From positions 1 to 64,000 of the forward strand of contig UQSF01000005.1 in assembly GCA_900543625.1 (NCBI GenBank): DNA of 64,000 nt, written 5' to 3'. Shown piece after piece: positions 1-7,579 of the stretch. The DNA is from an uncultured Eubacteriales bacterium (GTDB lineage: Bacteria; Bacillota; Clostridia; Oscillospirales; Oscillospiraceae). Made by a program: the position numbers and the translations under genes. Within the stretch, counting starts at the first letter, position 1. The number at the start of each line of letters is the position of its first letter. The notes beneath the pieces are model-generated. The model made no database searches, had not been told where the DNA came from, and worked only from the letters and a program-made list of their open reading frames with translations.

Positions 1-3
1 TTT

Positions 4-127
4 ATCTTACCACACGCGGTTCGCTTTGTCAAGAACTTTTTTCAACTTTTTTCGGAAGTTCGTTTCGTTCGTGACAAGCACCCCTCGCGTGTTTGATAAT
101 ATAGCACTTTACAGGGGCAGTTGTCAA
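4..127 (-). promoter_or_regulatory. tandem strong promoters reading off the left edge
   Basis: Two sigma-A type promoters lie on the minus strand. The distal one has -35 TTGACA (122-127), an 18-bp spacer and -10 TATATT (98-103). The proximal one has -35 TTGACA (27-32), a 17-bp spacer and -10 TAAGAT (4-9). Between them, upstream of the proximal -35, are two A6 tracts (about 33-60 on this strand) that resemble an UP element. Tandem consensus promoters with A-tracts are typical of rRNA, tRNA or other stable-RNA operons, but the transcribed gene lies outside the window, so that is inference. The rest of 1-222 shows no gene. Confidence 0.7.
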
Positions 128-222
128 TAGTGTTTTTAAACTTTTTTGCGACATTTTTTCGCACATCCATATGTAGCGGAGATGCGGCGCGGCATCCCCT
201 ATTTTGTGGCGCAACCGAACAC

Positions 223-909
223 TCAGGAGCAGAAGCGATGCTTACCGATGACGGTGATGAGCGGGCGCGACCAGATCCACGCGCTCGTGGCCGTCGAGGG
301 ATTGAAATAGTAGATCGCACCGCCGGACGGGTCGACCCCGTTGAGCGCGTCGCGTGCAGCGCGATAGGCGCTCTCCGCGACTGGCTCATTGAACTGCCCA
401 TCCGTGATGCAGGTAAACGCCCCGCTCTGATAGATCACGCCCGAGAGCGTATTCGGAAACGATGGATGCCGGATGCGGTTGAGCACGACCGCACCGACGG
501 CCACCTGTCCGGAATACGGCTCACCGCGCGCCTCGGCAGAGATGAGGCGCGCAAGCAGATCGACCTGCGCGCCGGTCATGCCGCCGGAGCCGCCCGAATT
601 TCCGCCGCTGTCCGCCGGCAGTCCCAGCGCCTCCAGTGTCTGCGCACCGGCTTTCCCGTCGGATGTGAGGCCGTTTTTGCGCTGAAAGGCGCGCACGGCG
701 CGTTCGGTCGCGCTGCCGTAGATCCCGTCTACGTCTCCGGCGTAGTAGCCCCAATTTTTGAGCTTGGTCTGGATCTGCGACACGACAGCGCCGCTCGACC
801 CCTTTTTATACGTGGCCGCCTCAGCGGCCGGAATGAGCGCCGCAAGCAGCGTCCCCGCAGCGATGAGCGCCGCGAGCGCGAGACACAGATGCCGAAACCG
901 TTTGTGCAT
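223..909 (-). CDS. sleB: spore cortex-lytic enzyme SleB-like
   Basis: Lytic transglycosylase that degrades cortex peptidoglycan during spore germination, exported into the forespore intermembrane space. The 228-residue protein has a signal peptide (about 1-31, ending AEAA), a peptidoglycan-binding domain (about 36-97), a Gly/Ser linker (about 101-110) and a C-terminal SleB/CwlJ hydrolase domain (about 112-228). The latter carries the family motif SAEARGE, with Glu126 the likely catalytic acid. The size matches a compact SleB. It lies downstream of thrS on the same strand, but a terminator hairpin separates them and that hairpin contains the sleB Shine-Dalgarno. No ypeB partner is visible next to it. 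It could equally be another SleB/CwlJ paralogue. Confidence 0.88.
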   Translation of the reverse strand: MHKRFRHLCLALAALIAAGTLLAALIPAAEAATYKKGSSGAVVSQIQTKLKNWGYYAGDVDGIYGSATERAVRAFQRKNGLTSDGKAGAQTLEALGLPADSGGNSGGSGGMTGAQVDLLARLISAEARGEPYSGQVAVGAVVLNRIRHPSFPNTLSGVIYQSGAFTCITDGQFNEPVAESAYRAARDALNGVDPSGGAIYYFNPSTATSAWIWSRPLITVIGKHRFCS

Positions 910-917
910 ATAGAAAA

Positions 918-954
918 CTCCTTCGCAGACGTTTGGGTATAGTCTGCGAAGGAG
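918..954 (-). terminator. thrS terminator hairpin that also holds the sleB ribosome-binding site
   Basis: A perfect 13-bp inverted repeat (918-930 and 942-954) has an 11-nt loop. On the minus strand the stem ends in GAAGGAG followed by TTTTCT and then the sleB ATG eight bases later. The same bases therefore act as the 3' arm of a terminator for thrS and as the sleB Shine-Dalgarno. In read-through RNA the site would be paired and hidden. Confidence 0.75.
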
Positions 955-984
955 CCGGTCTTCTTATGCGATGCTATGCAAATT

Positions 985-2730
985 TCAGCTCTTGCGGGAC
1001 TTCACATCCGCCTGCAGGCGGGCGATGAAGTCGGCAAGGCTCTCGACGCTCTGCTCACCGGAGAGCGTGCGCACGGAGATGGTGTCGTTCTCCGCTTCCT
1101 TGTCGCCGAGCACGAGCATATACGGGATCTTCTGGCTCTGCGCCTCGCGGATCTTGTAGCCGATCTTCTCGTTGCGCAGGTCGGTCTCAACACGCAGACC
1201 GGCCTTCTCCAGACGGTCGGCGACGTGCTTGGCGTAATTGTTCGTGCGGTCGGTGATGGGCATGACCTTGACCTGCACGGGCGCGAGCCACAGCGGGAAC
1301 GCACCGGCGTAGTGCTCGGTGAGGATGCCGATGAAGCGCTCGATCGAGCCGAAGCACACACGGTGGATCATGACCGGACGGTGCTTCTCGCCGTCCGCGC
1401 CGACATACTCGAGATCAAAGCGCTCGGGCATCTGCATATCGAGCTGGATCGTGCCGCACTGCCAGGTACGGCCGAGGCTGTCCTCCAGGTGGAAGTCGAT
1501 CTTCGGGCCGTAGAACGCGCCGTCGCCCTCGTTGATGACATAGGGCTTGCCGAGCTCGTTGAGCGCGGAGACGAGGCCGTCGGTCGCGGCCGCCCACTGC
1601 TCATCCGTGCCGATGTGATCCTCCGGCATGGTGGACAGCTCCATGTGGTACTTGAAGCCGAAGAGCGAGTACACGTCGTCAATGAGCTTGGCGACGCCCT
1701 TGATCTCGTCCTTGACCTGATCGGGTGTCATGAAGATGTGCGCATCGTCCTGCGTGAAGCAGCGGACGCGGAACAGACCGTGCAGCGCGCCGGACAGCTC
1801 GTGGCGGTGCACGATGCCGAGCTCGCCCACGCGCAGCGGCAGGTCGCGGTAGGAGTGCGGCTGGGACTTATAGACCAGCATGCCGCCGGGGCAGTTCATC
1901 GGCTTGAGCGCAAACGGCACCTCGTCGATGACGGTGGTATACATATTATCTTTATAGTGATCCCAGTGACCGCTGCGGTGCCAGAGATCCTGATTGAGCA
2001 TGATCGGGGTCGAGATCTCGACATAGCCGGCCTTCTTGTGGATCTCGCGCCAGTAATCGATGAGCTGGTTTTTGAGCACCATGCCGTTGGGCAGGAAGAA
2101 CGGGAAGCCCGGGCCCTCGTCCATGAACGTGAACAGGCCGAGCTCCTTGCCAAGCTTGCGGTGGTCGCGCTTCTTTGCCTCTTCGATGCGCGCGAGGTAC
2201 GCGTCGAGCTCCTCCTTCTTCGGGAAGCAGGTGCCGTAGATGCGCTGGAGCATCTTGCGGCTGCTGTCGCCGCGCCAGTAAGCACCGGTGACGCTCGTGA
2301 GCTTGATGGCGTTGCCCTTAACGCGGCCGGTGGAGTCCAGATGCGGGCCGGCGCAGAGATCAACGAATTCGCCCTGGCGATAAAACGAGATAACGGCGTC
2401 CTCCGGCAGGTCATTGATGAGCTCGACCTTATACGGCTCGTCGCGCTCCTCCATAAACTTCAGCGCTTCGGCGCGCGGAAGCTCAAAGCGCTCGAGACGC
2501 AGCTTTTCCTTGCAGATCTTGCGCATCTCGGCCTCGAGCTTCTCGAGCACCTCTGGCGTGAACGGCTCGGGGCTGTCAAAATCGTAATAGAAACCGTCCT
2601 CGATGGCAGGGCCGATCGCCAGCTTCACCTCGGGGTACAGGCGCTTCATGGCCTGGGCAAGAATGTGGCTGGTGGTGTGACGGTAGGTGTCCTTGTAGGT
2701 CTTGTTTTCAAAGGTGTACTGATCGTCCAT
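985..2730 (-). CDS. thrS: threonyl-tRNA synthetase, form without TGS domain
   Basis: Charges tRNA-Thr in the cytoplasm. The 581-residue protein starts directly with the N2 editing domain, whose HTTSH (His18, His22) and CAGPH (Cys126, His130) motifs match the editing site of bacterial ThrRS. The class II catalytic core (with the MNCPGG motif) and the C-terminal anticodon-binding domain follow. The usual N-terminal TGS domain of about 60 residues is absent. There is no upstream in-frame extension, because the Shine-Dalgarno AGGAGGAGA sits just before this ATG. Expression is controlled by the T-box leader immediately upstream. A terminator hairpin follows the gene. Confidence 0.96.
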   Translation of the reverse strand: MDDQYTFENKTYKDTYRHTTSHILAQAMKRLYPEVKLAIGPAIEDGFYYDFDSPEPFTPEVLEKLEAEMRKICKEKLRLERFELPRAEALKFMEERDEPYKVELINDLPEDAVISFYRQGEFVDLCAGPHLDSTGRVKGNAIKLTSVTGAYWRGDSSRKMLQRIYGTCFPKKEELDAYLARIEEAKKRDHRKLGKELGLFTFMDEGPGFPFFLPNGMVLKNQLIDYWREIHKKAGYVEISTPIMLNQDLWHRSGHWDHYKDNMYTTVIDEVPFALKPMNCPGGMLVYKSQPHSYRDLPLRVGELGIVHRHELSGALHGLFRVRCFTQDDAHIFMTPDQVKDEIKGVAKLIDDVYSLFGFKYHMELSTMPEDHIGTDEQWAAATDGLVSALNELGKPYVINEGDGAFYGPKIDFHLEDSLGRTWQCGTIQLDMQMPERFDLEYVGADGEKHRPVMIHRVCFGSIERFIGILTEHYAGAFPLWLAPVQVKVMPITDRTNNYAKHVADRLEKAGLRVETDLRNEKIGYKIREAQSQKIPYMLVLGDKEAENDTISVRTLSGEQSVESLADFIARLQADVKSRKS

Positions 2731-2980
2731 AATGTCTCCTCCTAAACTAAAAACACCCCTGCGCCTTGCGGCACAGGGGTGCTGAAATCACACGGTTCCA
2801 CCCTGAGTTTCACTCAGTTGGCGCTGTAACGCGCGCCGCGCGGGTCGCCTTACTGCGGGTTCGGGCGATCGGCTCGGGGAAGGTCTGCGCCGGAGGGGTG
2901 CCGCAGGCGGCTCACAGCCTATGACCGCCATTCTCTGTCCGTCCTCACTCGGGTGCAAATCCCGTCATTGCCTTTATAAC
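2731..2980 (-). promoter_or_regulatory. T-box leader of thrS
   Basis: The leader carries the T-box core GGGTGGAACCG (minus strand, about 2793-2803). A terminator stem of 12 bp follows (2754-2765 with 2770-2781, T-run after it), which the T-box sequence can disrupt. Upstream, an AGAGAA...GGCTGTGAG block resembles the distal part of stem I. This fits antitermination on uncharged tRNA. ACC at 2897-2899 is a candidate threonine specifier, but I could not fold stem I with certainty. Confidence 0.93.
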
Positions 2981-2986
2981 GGTATC

Positions 2987-3015
2987 ATCCTAACACTGAC
3001 CGTTACCCCTGTCAA
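2987..3015 (-). promoter_or_regulatory. thrS promoter
   Basis: TTGACA (3010-3015), a 17-bp spacer and TAGGAT (2987-2992) on the minus strand. Transcription would start near 2980, at the beginning of the T-box leader. Confidence 0.75.
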
Positions 3016-3081
3016 GCACAATTTCATACGAAAGCAGGATGAAAAATCCGCCGTTTGTGCATAAAATGCTGCACGGAACGC

Positions 3082-3111
3082 TTGCCAAGCGCCGGAAATA
3101 TATGCTATACT
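3082..3111 (+). promoter_or_regulatory. promoter of the zinc-ribbon gene
   Basis: TTGCCA (3082-3087), an 18-bp spacer and TATACT (3106-3111), 42 bases before the start codon of the following gene. Confidence 0.6.
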
Positions 3112-3153
3112 GAATTTGGAAGCGAAACCAGTAACAGAAAGGAGTACGCAACC

Positions 3154-3444
3154 ATGACCATAGGCGATAAATGTCCCTACTGCGGCAGGGAATTGCTCTC
3201 CGGCTATCTGCAAAGCGCGCGGCAGATCATCTGGAGTCAGGAGGAAAAGTCCATATCCTTTCGTGCGGACGAGGAGGGCGACCTCATCGTGAGCCGCGGG
3301 CTTTGGGAAGGCAGCTTCGCTGACTGCCGATACTGCGCGGACTGCGGCGTCTTCCTGCTGGAGCGCCCCGTGCAGCCGCCGAAATTCGGCGAGCGCCTGC
3401 GCGGAACGTTTGGCCGGGCGCACAGCGGCGACACAACGGAATAA
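3154..3444 (+). CDS. small zinc-ribbon protein, DUF6487-like
   Basis: A 96-residue cytoplasmic protein of unknown function. An N-terminal CPYCGRELLSGYLQ block and a second CRYCADCG cluster give two Cys pairs suitable for one zinc ion. The WSQEEKS segment between them is typical of the short Firmicute zinc-ribbon proteins filed as DUF6487. The ATG is chosen because AAAGGAG lies nine bases upstream; an earlier in-frame start lacks a Shine-Dalgarno. It is a single-gene unit with its own promoter. It ends at a hairpin that has been duplicated by an inserted repeat element. Confidence 0.7.
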   Translation: MTIGDKCPYCGRELLSGYLQSARQIIWSQEEKSISFRADEEGDLIVSRGLWEGSFADCRYCADCGVFLLERPVQPPKFGERLRGTFGRAHSGDTTE

Positions 3445-3453
3445 AACAGGGAA

Positions 3454-3485
3454 AGACCGCGCGCGGCGTTTGCCGTGCGCGGTCA
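3454..3485. repeat. left 32-bp direct repeat: terminator hairpin
   Basis: A 32-bp sequence identical to 3686-3717. It is an inverted repeat (13-bp stem with one G-T pair, GTTT loop) ten bases after the stop codon of the zinc-ribbon gene, where a terminator is expected. Confidence 0.9.
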
Positions 3486-3685
3486 CAGCTTGTCAAAAGG
3501 CCTCGCAGAGTTTCACCGCCGGAGCGGTGAAAAAAAGTTCAATCATTTTCTCCGGCGACATGTGCGGCGGAGAAAATACATCTCGGCCTGCAAACGTGCG
3601 CGCCGTCTGCCTCCGGCGGACGGCGCGTGCGCTGCAGTCAGGCCGCAGACCCCTTTGTCAAAAAGTAACACTTTTTGACAGCCTC
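3486..3685 (+). mobile_element. 200-bp structured non-coding element, copy 1
   Basis: Exactly 200 bp between two perfect 32-bp direct repeats. By hand alignment it is roughly 88 % identical to the reverse complement of 39723-39922. Four hairpins are visible: 3511-3532 (9-bp stem), 3545-3577 (10-bp stem), 3599-3627 (9-bp stem) and 3656-3680 (11-bp stem). The first two differ from copy 2 by paired, compensatory changes. It encodes no transposase. A short Arg-rich frame is open in both copies but changes at many residues, so coding is doubtful. It behaves like a MITE or REP-like sequence mobilised in trans; the mechanism is inferred. Confidence 0.75.
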
Positions 3686-3717
3686 AGACCGCGCGCGGCG
3701 TTTGCCGTGCGCGGTCA
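3686..3717. repeat. right 32-bp direct repeat: terminator hairpin
   Basis: Perfect copy of 3454-3485, lying 12 bases beyond the stop codon of the convergent ychF gene. Each of the two convergent genes thus ends at its own copy of the hairpin. Confidence 0.9.
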
Positions 3718-3729
3718 TCTGTTTGCAGT

Positions 3730-4845
3730 TCAGACGTTAAAGCGGAAGTAGATCATATCGCCGTCCTTGACCACGTACTCCTTGCCCTCGGAGCGCAGCA
3801 GCCCCTTCTCCTTGGCGGCAGCCACGCTGCCGCCGCAGGCCATCATCTCGTCAAAGTTGATGGTCTCAGCGCGGATAAAGCCGCGCTCGATATCCGAGTG
3901 GATCTTACCGGCGGCCTGCGGCGCTTTCGTGCCCTTTTTGATCGTCCACGCGCGGCACTCGTCTTTTCCGTAGGTCAGGAAGGAGATCAGTCCCAGCAGC
4001 TCATACGAGCACTGGATCAGGCGGTCAAGACCGGACTTCTCAATGCCAAGATCGGCCAGAAACATTGCCCGCTCCTCCGGATCATCCAATTCGGCGATGT
4101 CCTGCTCAAGCTTGGCGCAGATGGGCAGCACCTGCGCGCCCTCCTGCTCTGCCAGCTCACGGACACCCTGGAAATACGCATTGTGCGTATAGTCGGCAAA
4201 GCCCGCCTCGTCCATGTTGGCAGCATAGATGATCGGCTTCAGGCTCAGCAGATCCGCCGTCTCAACGATGGCACGCTCCTCATCGTCACACGCAAAGGTG
4301 CGCGCGGACTTGCCGGCATCCAGATGCGCGGCGAGCGCCTTGAACACTTCGGCCTCACGCAGGAACTTCTTGTCGCCCTTGGCGGCCTTGGTCGCCTTCT
4401 CGATGCGGCGGTTGACCATCTCCAGATCGGCCATGATGAGCTCCAGATCGATCGTGCCGATGTCGCCCAGCGGGTCGACCGGCTCGTTCTGGCTGGCGTC
4501 GGCCACCACGTGCATGATGTTCTCATCATCAAAACAGCGCACCACGTGGACGATGGCATCGGTGCGGCGGATGTTTTCAAGGAACTTATTGCCCAGGCCC
4601 GCGCCCTTGCTGGCGCCCTTGACCAGGCCTGCAATGTCGACAAACTCGATCACTGCGGGGGTCTTCTTGTCCGGCTCATACATCTCCGCCAGCTTATCCA
4701 GCCGCGCATCCGGCACGGCCACCACGCCCACATTGGGCTCGATGGTGCAAAACGGATAGTTCGCGCTCTCAGCCCCGGCGTTGGTAATGGCATTGAACAA
4801 AGTGGACTTGCCGACGTTCGGCAAGCCGACGATTCCGAGTTTCAT
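3730..4845 (-). CDS. ychF: redox-regulated ATPase YchF
   Basis: Universally conserved Obg-family P-loop protein that binds ATP and associates with ribosomes and the proteasome or stress machinery. The 371-residue product begins with GLPNVGKST (Walker A, about residues 7-15). It continues through the coiled-coil insert and ends with the TGS domain around the FDEMMACGG region. The ATG at 4845 is chosen because family members start MKLGIVGLP and AAGGAG lies 12 bases upstream; a longer frame to 4929 adds 28 unrelated residues. It has its own promoter and is convergent with the zinc-ribbon gene. Confidence 0.96.
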   Translation of the reverse strand: MKLGIVGLPNVGKSTLFNAITNAGAESANYPFCTIEPNVGVVAVPDARLDKLAEMYEPDKKTPAVIEFVDIAGLVKGASKGAGLGNKFLENIRRTDAIVHVVRCFDDENIMHVVADASQNEPVDPLGDIGTIDLELIMADLEMVNRRIEKATKAAKGDKKFLREAEVFKALAAHLDAGKSARTFACDDEERAIVETADLLSLKPIIYAANMDEAGFADYTHNAYFQGVRELAEQEGAQVLPICAKLEQDIAELDDPEERAMFLADLGIEKSGLDRLIQCSYELLGLISFLTYGKDECRAWTIKKGTKAPQAAGKIHSDIERGFIRAETINFDEMMACGGSVAAAKEKGLLRSEGKEYVVKDGDMIYFRFNV

Positions 4846-4900
4846 AGATCCGAGCATCTCCTTCGTTTCCCAGCCGCGGCCGCGGCTGACATAGCAGTTT

Positions 4901-4929
4901 ATTATAGCATGGGTGCCCGGGCATTTCAA
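4901..4929 (-). promoter_or_regulatory. ychF promoter
   Basis: TTGAAA (4924-4929), a 17-bp spacer and TATAAT (4901-4906) on the minus strand, squeezed between ychF and the end of the next gene upstream. A 12-bp GC palindrome (4873-4884) lies in the leader. Confidence 0.75.
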
Positions 4930-4933
4930 GCCA

Positions 4934-5464
4934 TCACTTGACCGGGTGATAGTTGTCCGGGTCGAGATACTGTGCCGCCATGCGCACGTACCAATTCTTC
5001 GTCTCGCGCCAGTCGGTGCGGTCTTTGTCGGTCAGCTCGCGCAGCGGCCTTGCGGGCACGCCCGCGACGAGCGTCTCCGGCGGAATGATCTTGCCCTGCG
5101 GCACGAGCGCCGACTCGGCCACGATGCTGCCCGCGCCAATCTCGCTGCAGAGGCTGAGCACCGCGCCCATGCCGATGCTGGCCTCCGGCCCGATCACACG
5201 CGCGTGGATGATCGCGCCGTGGCCGATGGTCACGCGGCGCGAAATGGTCACGACGGGATCTTCCCCGCCGGTGTGGATGATGACGCCGTCCTCGACCGCG
5301 ACCTCCTCCTCGAGGACGATGCGCGAGGCATCGGCGCGGATGACGGCATAAGGGCCGATATAGCAACGCGGGCCGACGATCACATCGCCGATGAGCTCCG
5401 CGCTCGCACTGACGAACGCCGTCGGGTCGACCTGCGGGGCTTTCCCGCCAAAGGTATAGAGCAT
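4934..5464 (-). CDS. gamma-carbonic anhydrase/CaiE-like hexapeptide protein 1
   Basis: A 176-residue left-handed beta-helix protein built of hexapeptide repeats (about residues 10-135). It is related to the gamma-carbonic anhydrase, PaaY and CaiE group. Motifs such as ELIGDVIVGPRCYIGP and VTIGHGAIIHA carry His residues typical of the metal site. Activities in this family are carbonic anhydrase or acyl-CoA thioester hydrolysis; which applies here cannot be told. It is clearly paralogous to the protein at 8922-9464. It lies downstream of the enoate-reductase gene but beyond a strong terminator, so it is probably a separate unit. The start follows GGAGA; a longer frame to 5578 has no family similarity. 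Confidence 0.8.
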   Translation of the reverse strand: MLYTFGGKAPQVDPTAFVSASAELIGDVIVGPRCYIGPYAVIRADASRIVLEEEVAVEDGVIIHTGGEDPVVTISRRVTIGHGAIIHARVIGPEASIGMGAVLSLCSEIGAGSIVAESALVPQGKIIPPETLVAGVPARPLRELTDKDRTDWRETKNWYVRMAAQYLDPDNYHPVK

Positions 5465-5532
5465 AATGGTCTCTCCATTCAAATAAAAGATGTATGATTT
5501 TATCATGCACAGCCGCCGGATGCAAGCACAAC

Positions 5533-5559
5533 GCCCGGGCAGGAGGAACCTGCCCGGGC
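5533..5559 (-). terminator. terminator of the 5579-9464 unit
   Basis: Perfect 11-bp GC-rich stem (5533-5543 with 5549-5559) and a 5-nt loop, directly after the stop codon at 5579 on the minus strand. Confidence 0.75.
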
Positions 5560-5578
5560 AAACGTATTCGGATCGCAA

Positions 5579-7579
5579 TTACAGACTGCGTGCCGCCTCG
5601 TAGCCATCCCAGATGGCGCCGAAGATGTTGCGCACACGGCGGCCGTCGCCGAGCGCGAGCACGGTCTCATAGTCATCGCGGATCGCGTCAAAGAGCGTAT
5701 GGTTGGCCTCCATGCCGACCGCAGTGATGACCGTGTCACCTTCCGCCAGCGCGGGCACGCCCTCGACCTCGTAATAAACGCCCTTGGCATCGACGGATTC
5801 CAGCGCCGCGCCCTCGACGATGTGCACGCCGTGGAACACGAGCAGGTCGCGCAGCATGAGCTCGTTCATGGCCGGCAGCTTGGCCGAGCGCAGGAGCTTG
5901 CGCCGGGCAAGCAGCGTGACGGTGTGGCCGTTTTGCACCAGGTGCAGCGCCAGTTCGCAGGCGACGAGTCCCGCGCCGATGATGACGACCGACTTGCCGG
6001 CTTTCGCCTTGCCCTCGAGCACGTCGAGCGCGCTGACCACATTGTCTCCGTCCGCACCGGGCAGTGCCAGCGTTCTGGGCGTGCTGCCCTCGGCGACGAA
6101 TACCGTCTGCGGCTTGAGAGAATCGAGCAGCGCCTTATCCGCGCGTGTATTCAGGCGCACGTCCACGCCCAGATGCGCAAGCGTGGCGGCATACCAGGCA
6201 ACAAGATCACGATCCGCCTGCTTGAAGTGCGGCACACCGGCCGGCTTGAGCGCGCCGCCGAGGGCATCGCTCGTTTCGAGCAGTGTGACATCATGGCCGC
6301 GCAGCGCGCTCACGCGCGCCGCCTCCAGGCCGGCAGGCCCGCCGCCGACAACGACCACGCGCTTTTTCTCCGCTGCGGGCGTGATGCCGACGAGCCGCTC
6401 GCGCGCGCACTCGGGGTTGACCGCGCAGGAGCCGACCGCGCCGTCAAACGCGCGGCCGAAGCAGCCCTCGTGGCAGCACAGGCACGGACGGATGAGTGCG
6501 AGCTCGTCGTTGCGCACCTTGCGGACGTAGTCAGGCTCAGTCAGGAGCGGACGCGCCAGACCGATCATGTCGCAGCGGCCGTCTCGCAGCGCCTGCGCCG
6601 CCAGATCCGGATCGTCCATGCGTCCGGCAGCCAGCACCGGCACGTCCACGACCTGCTTGACCTGCTCGGCAAACGGCAGATAGACGCCCTTGTCAAAGTA
6701 CATCGGCGGATGCGCCCAGTACCAGCTATCGTAGGTGCCGGCATCGACATCGAGCGCGTCGTAGCCCGCATCGACCAGGATCCTGGCCGCCTGCAGGCTC
6801 TCGTCCGTATCGCGGCCGAGCTCGGTGAACGTCTCACCCGGCACCGCGCCCTGACGCAGATCCTTGATATAGCTCTTGAGCGAAAAGCGCAGGATGACCG
6901 GGAAATCCTCGCCGCAGTACTGCTTGATCTTCTGCACGATCTCGATGGCGAAGCGCAGGCGGCCGTTGAGATCGCCGCCGTACTTGTCCGTGCGCTTGTT
7001 GAACAGCGACATGGCAAAGCAGTCGAGCAGATAGCCCTCGTGCACGGCATGCACCTCAACGCCGTCATATCCGCACTTTTTGGCGATAGCGGCCGACACG
7101 CCGAACTGCTCCACGAGCCGCTCGACCTCCTCCGTCGTCAGCTCGCGGCACTCGATGCGCGGGTTCCAGCGGTTGCTGATCGTACTCGGCGCGACAAACT
7201 TGCGGTCATGGATCATGGCGGGCATGGCGCTGCGGCCAAGGCCGGCCGTGAGCTGCACGAAGATCTTGGTGTCAAAGGCGTGCACGCGGTCGGTCAGCTC
7301 GCGCGCGGCCTTGATGTATTTCCCGGGGCAGATCGTCGGGCACGGGAAAGAACCGGGGCTGTGGACCTCAATGTTGTTGTCCACCCAGTTGGCGCCCGTG
7401 ATGATCAGGCCGACGCCGCCGGCGGCGCGGCGGACGAAATAGTCCACGGCGTCCGGCAGGTAGGCACCGTCCTCATCGTTGTGCGTGACGGTGCCCATGG
7501 CGGCCATGAAGTAGCGGTTTTTAATGCGCGTATTGCGGATCGAAAACGGTGTAAACAGCGGTTCGTATGCGGGGTTCAT
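5579..7579 (-). CDS. 2,4-dienoyl-CoA reductase/enoate reductase-type FMN-FAD-Fe-S oxidoreductase
   Basis: A 666-residue old-yellow-enzyme fusion like E. coli FadH, BaiCD/BaiH and clostridial enoate reductases. It would reduce a C=C bond conjugated to a carbonyl, taking electrons from NAD(P)H. The FMN TIM barrel spans about 1-365, with HAVHEGYLLD and NKRTDKYGG signatures. A [4Fe-4S] motif Cys366-x2-Cys369-x3-Cys373-x11-Cys385 follows. A C-terminal FAD/NAD(P) module has GGGPAG at 412-417 and a second GAGLVACE nucleotide fold. All expected cofactor motifs are intact. It overlaps the upstream CoA-transferase by 4 bp (ATGA), so the two are translationally coupled. The substrate is unknown; coupling to a CoA-transferase suggests an unsaturated acyl-CoA or acid. 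Confidence 0.88.
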   Translation of the reverse strand: MNPAYEPLFTPFSIRNTRIKNRYFMAAMGTVTHNDEDGAYLPDAVDYFVRRAAGGVGLIITGANWVDNNIEVHSPGSFPCPTICPGKYIKAARELTDRVHAFDTKIFVQLTAGLGRSAMPAMIHDRKFVAPSTISNRWNPRIECRELTTEEVERLVEQFGVSAAIAKKCGYDGVEVHAVHEGYLLDCFAMSLFNKRTDKYGGDLNGRLRFAIEIVQKIKQYCGEDFPVILRFSLKSYIKDLRQGAVPGETFTELGRDTDESLQAARILVDAGYDALDVDAGTYDSWYWAHPPMYFDKGVYLPFAEQVKQVVDVPVLAAGRMDDPDLAAQALRDGRCDMIGLARPLLTEPDYVRKVRNDELALIRPCLCCHEGCFGRAFDGAVGSCAVNPECARERLVGITPAAEKKRVVVVGGGPAGLEAARVSALRGHDVTLLETSDALGGALKPAGVPHFKQADRDLVAWYAATLAHLGVDVRLNTRADKALLDSLKPQTVFVAEGSTPRTLALPGADGDNVVSALDVLEGKAKAGKSVVIIGAGLVACELALHLVQNGHTVTLLARRKLLRSAKLPAMNELMLRDLLVFHGVHIVEGAALESVDAKGVYYEVEGVPALAEGDTVITAVGMEANHTLFDAIRDDYETVLALGDGRRVRNIFGAIWDGYEAARSL

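Noticed and set aside
976..2745. 589-codon open frame antisense to thrS, and similar long antisense frames over ftsH, ychF, the V-ATPase genes and gdpP
   Set aside because: High GC at third codon positions removes stop codons on the opposite strand. These frames have no Shine-Dalgarno or familiar motifs, while the sense genes are certain.
3475..3678. Arg-rich open frame inside the 200-bp element, also open in copy 2 (39739-39936)
   Set aside because: Many amino-acid changes at about 88 % DNA identity, no Shine-Dalgarno, and changes that follow base pairing rather than codons. The conserved feature is structure, not protein.
3454..3717. CRISPR array
   Set aside because: Only two repeats, each a terminator hairpin, around one 200-bp segment that has a homologue elsewhere; no cas genes.
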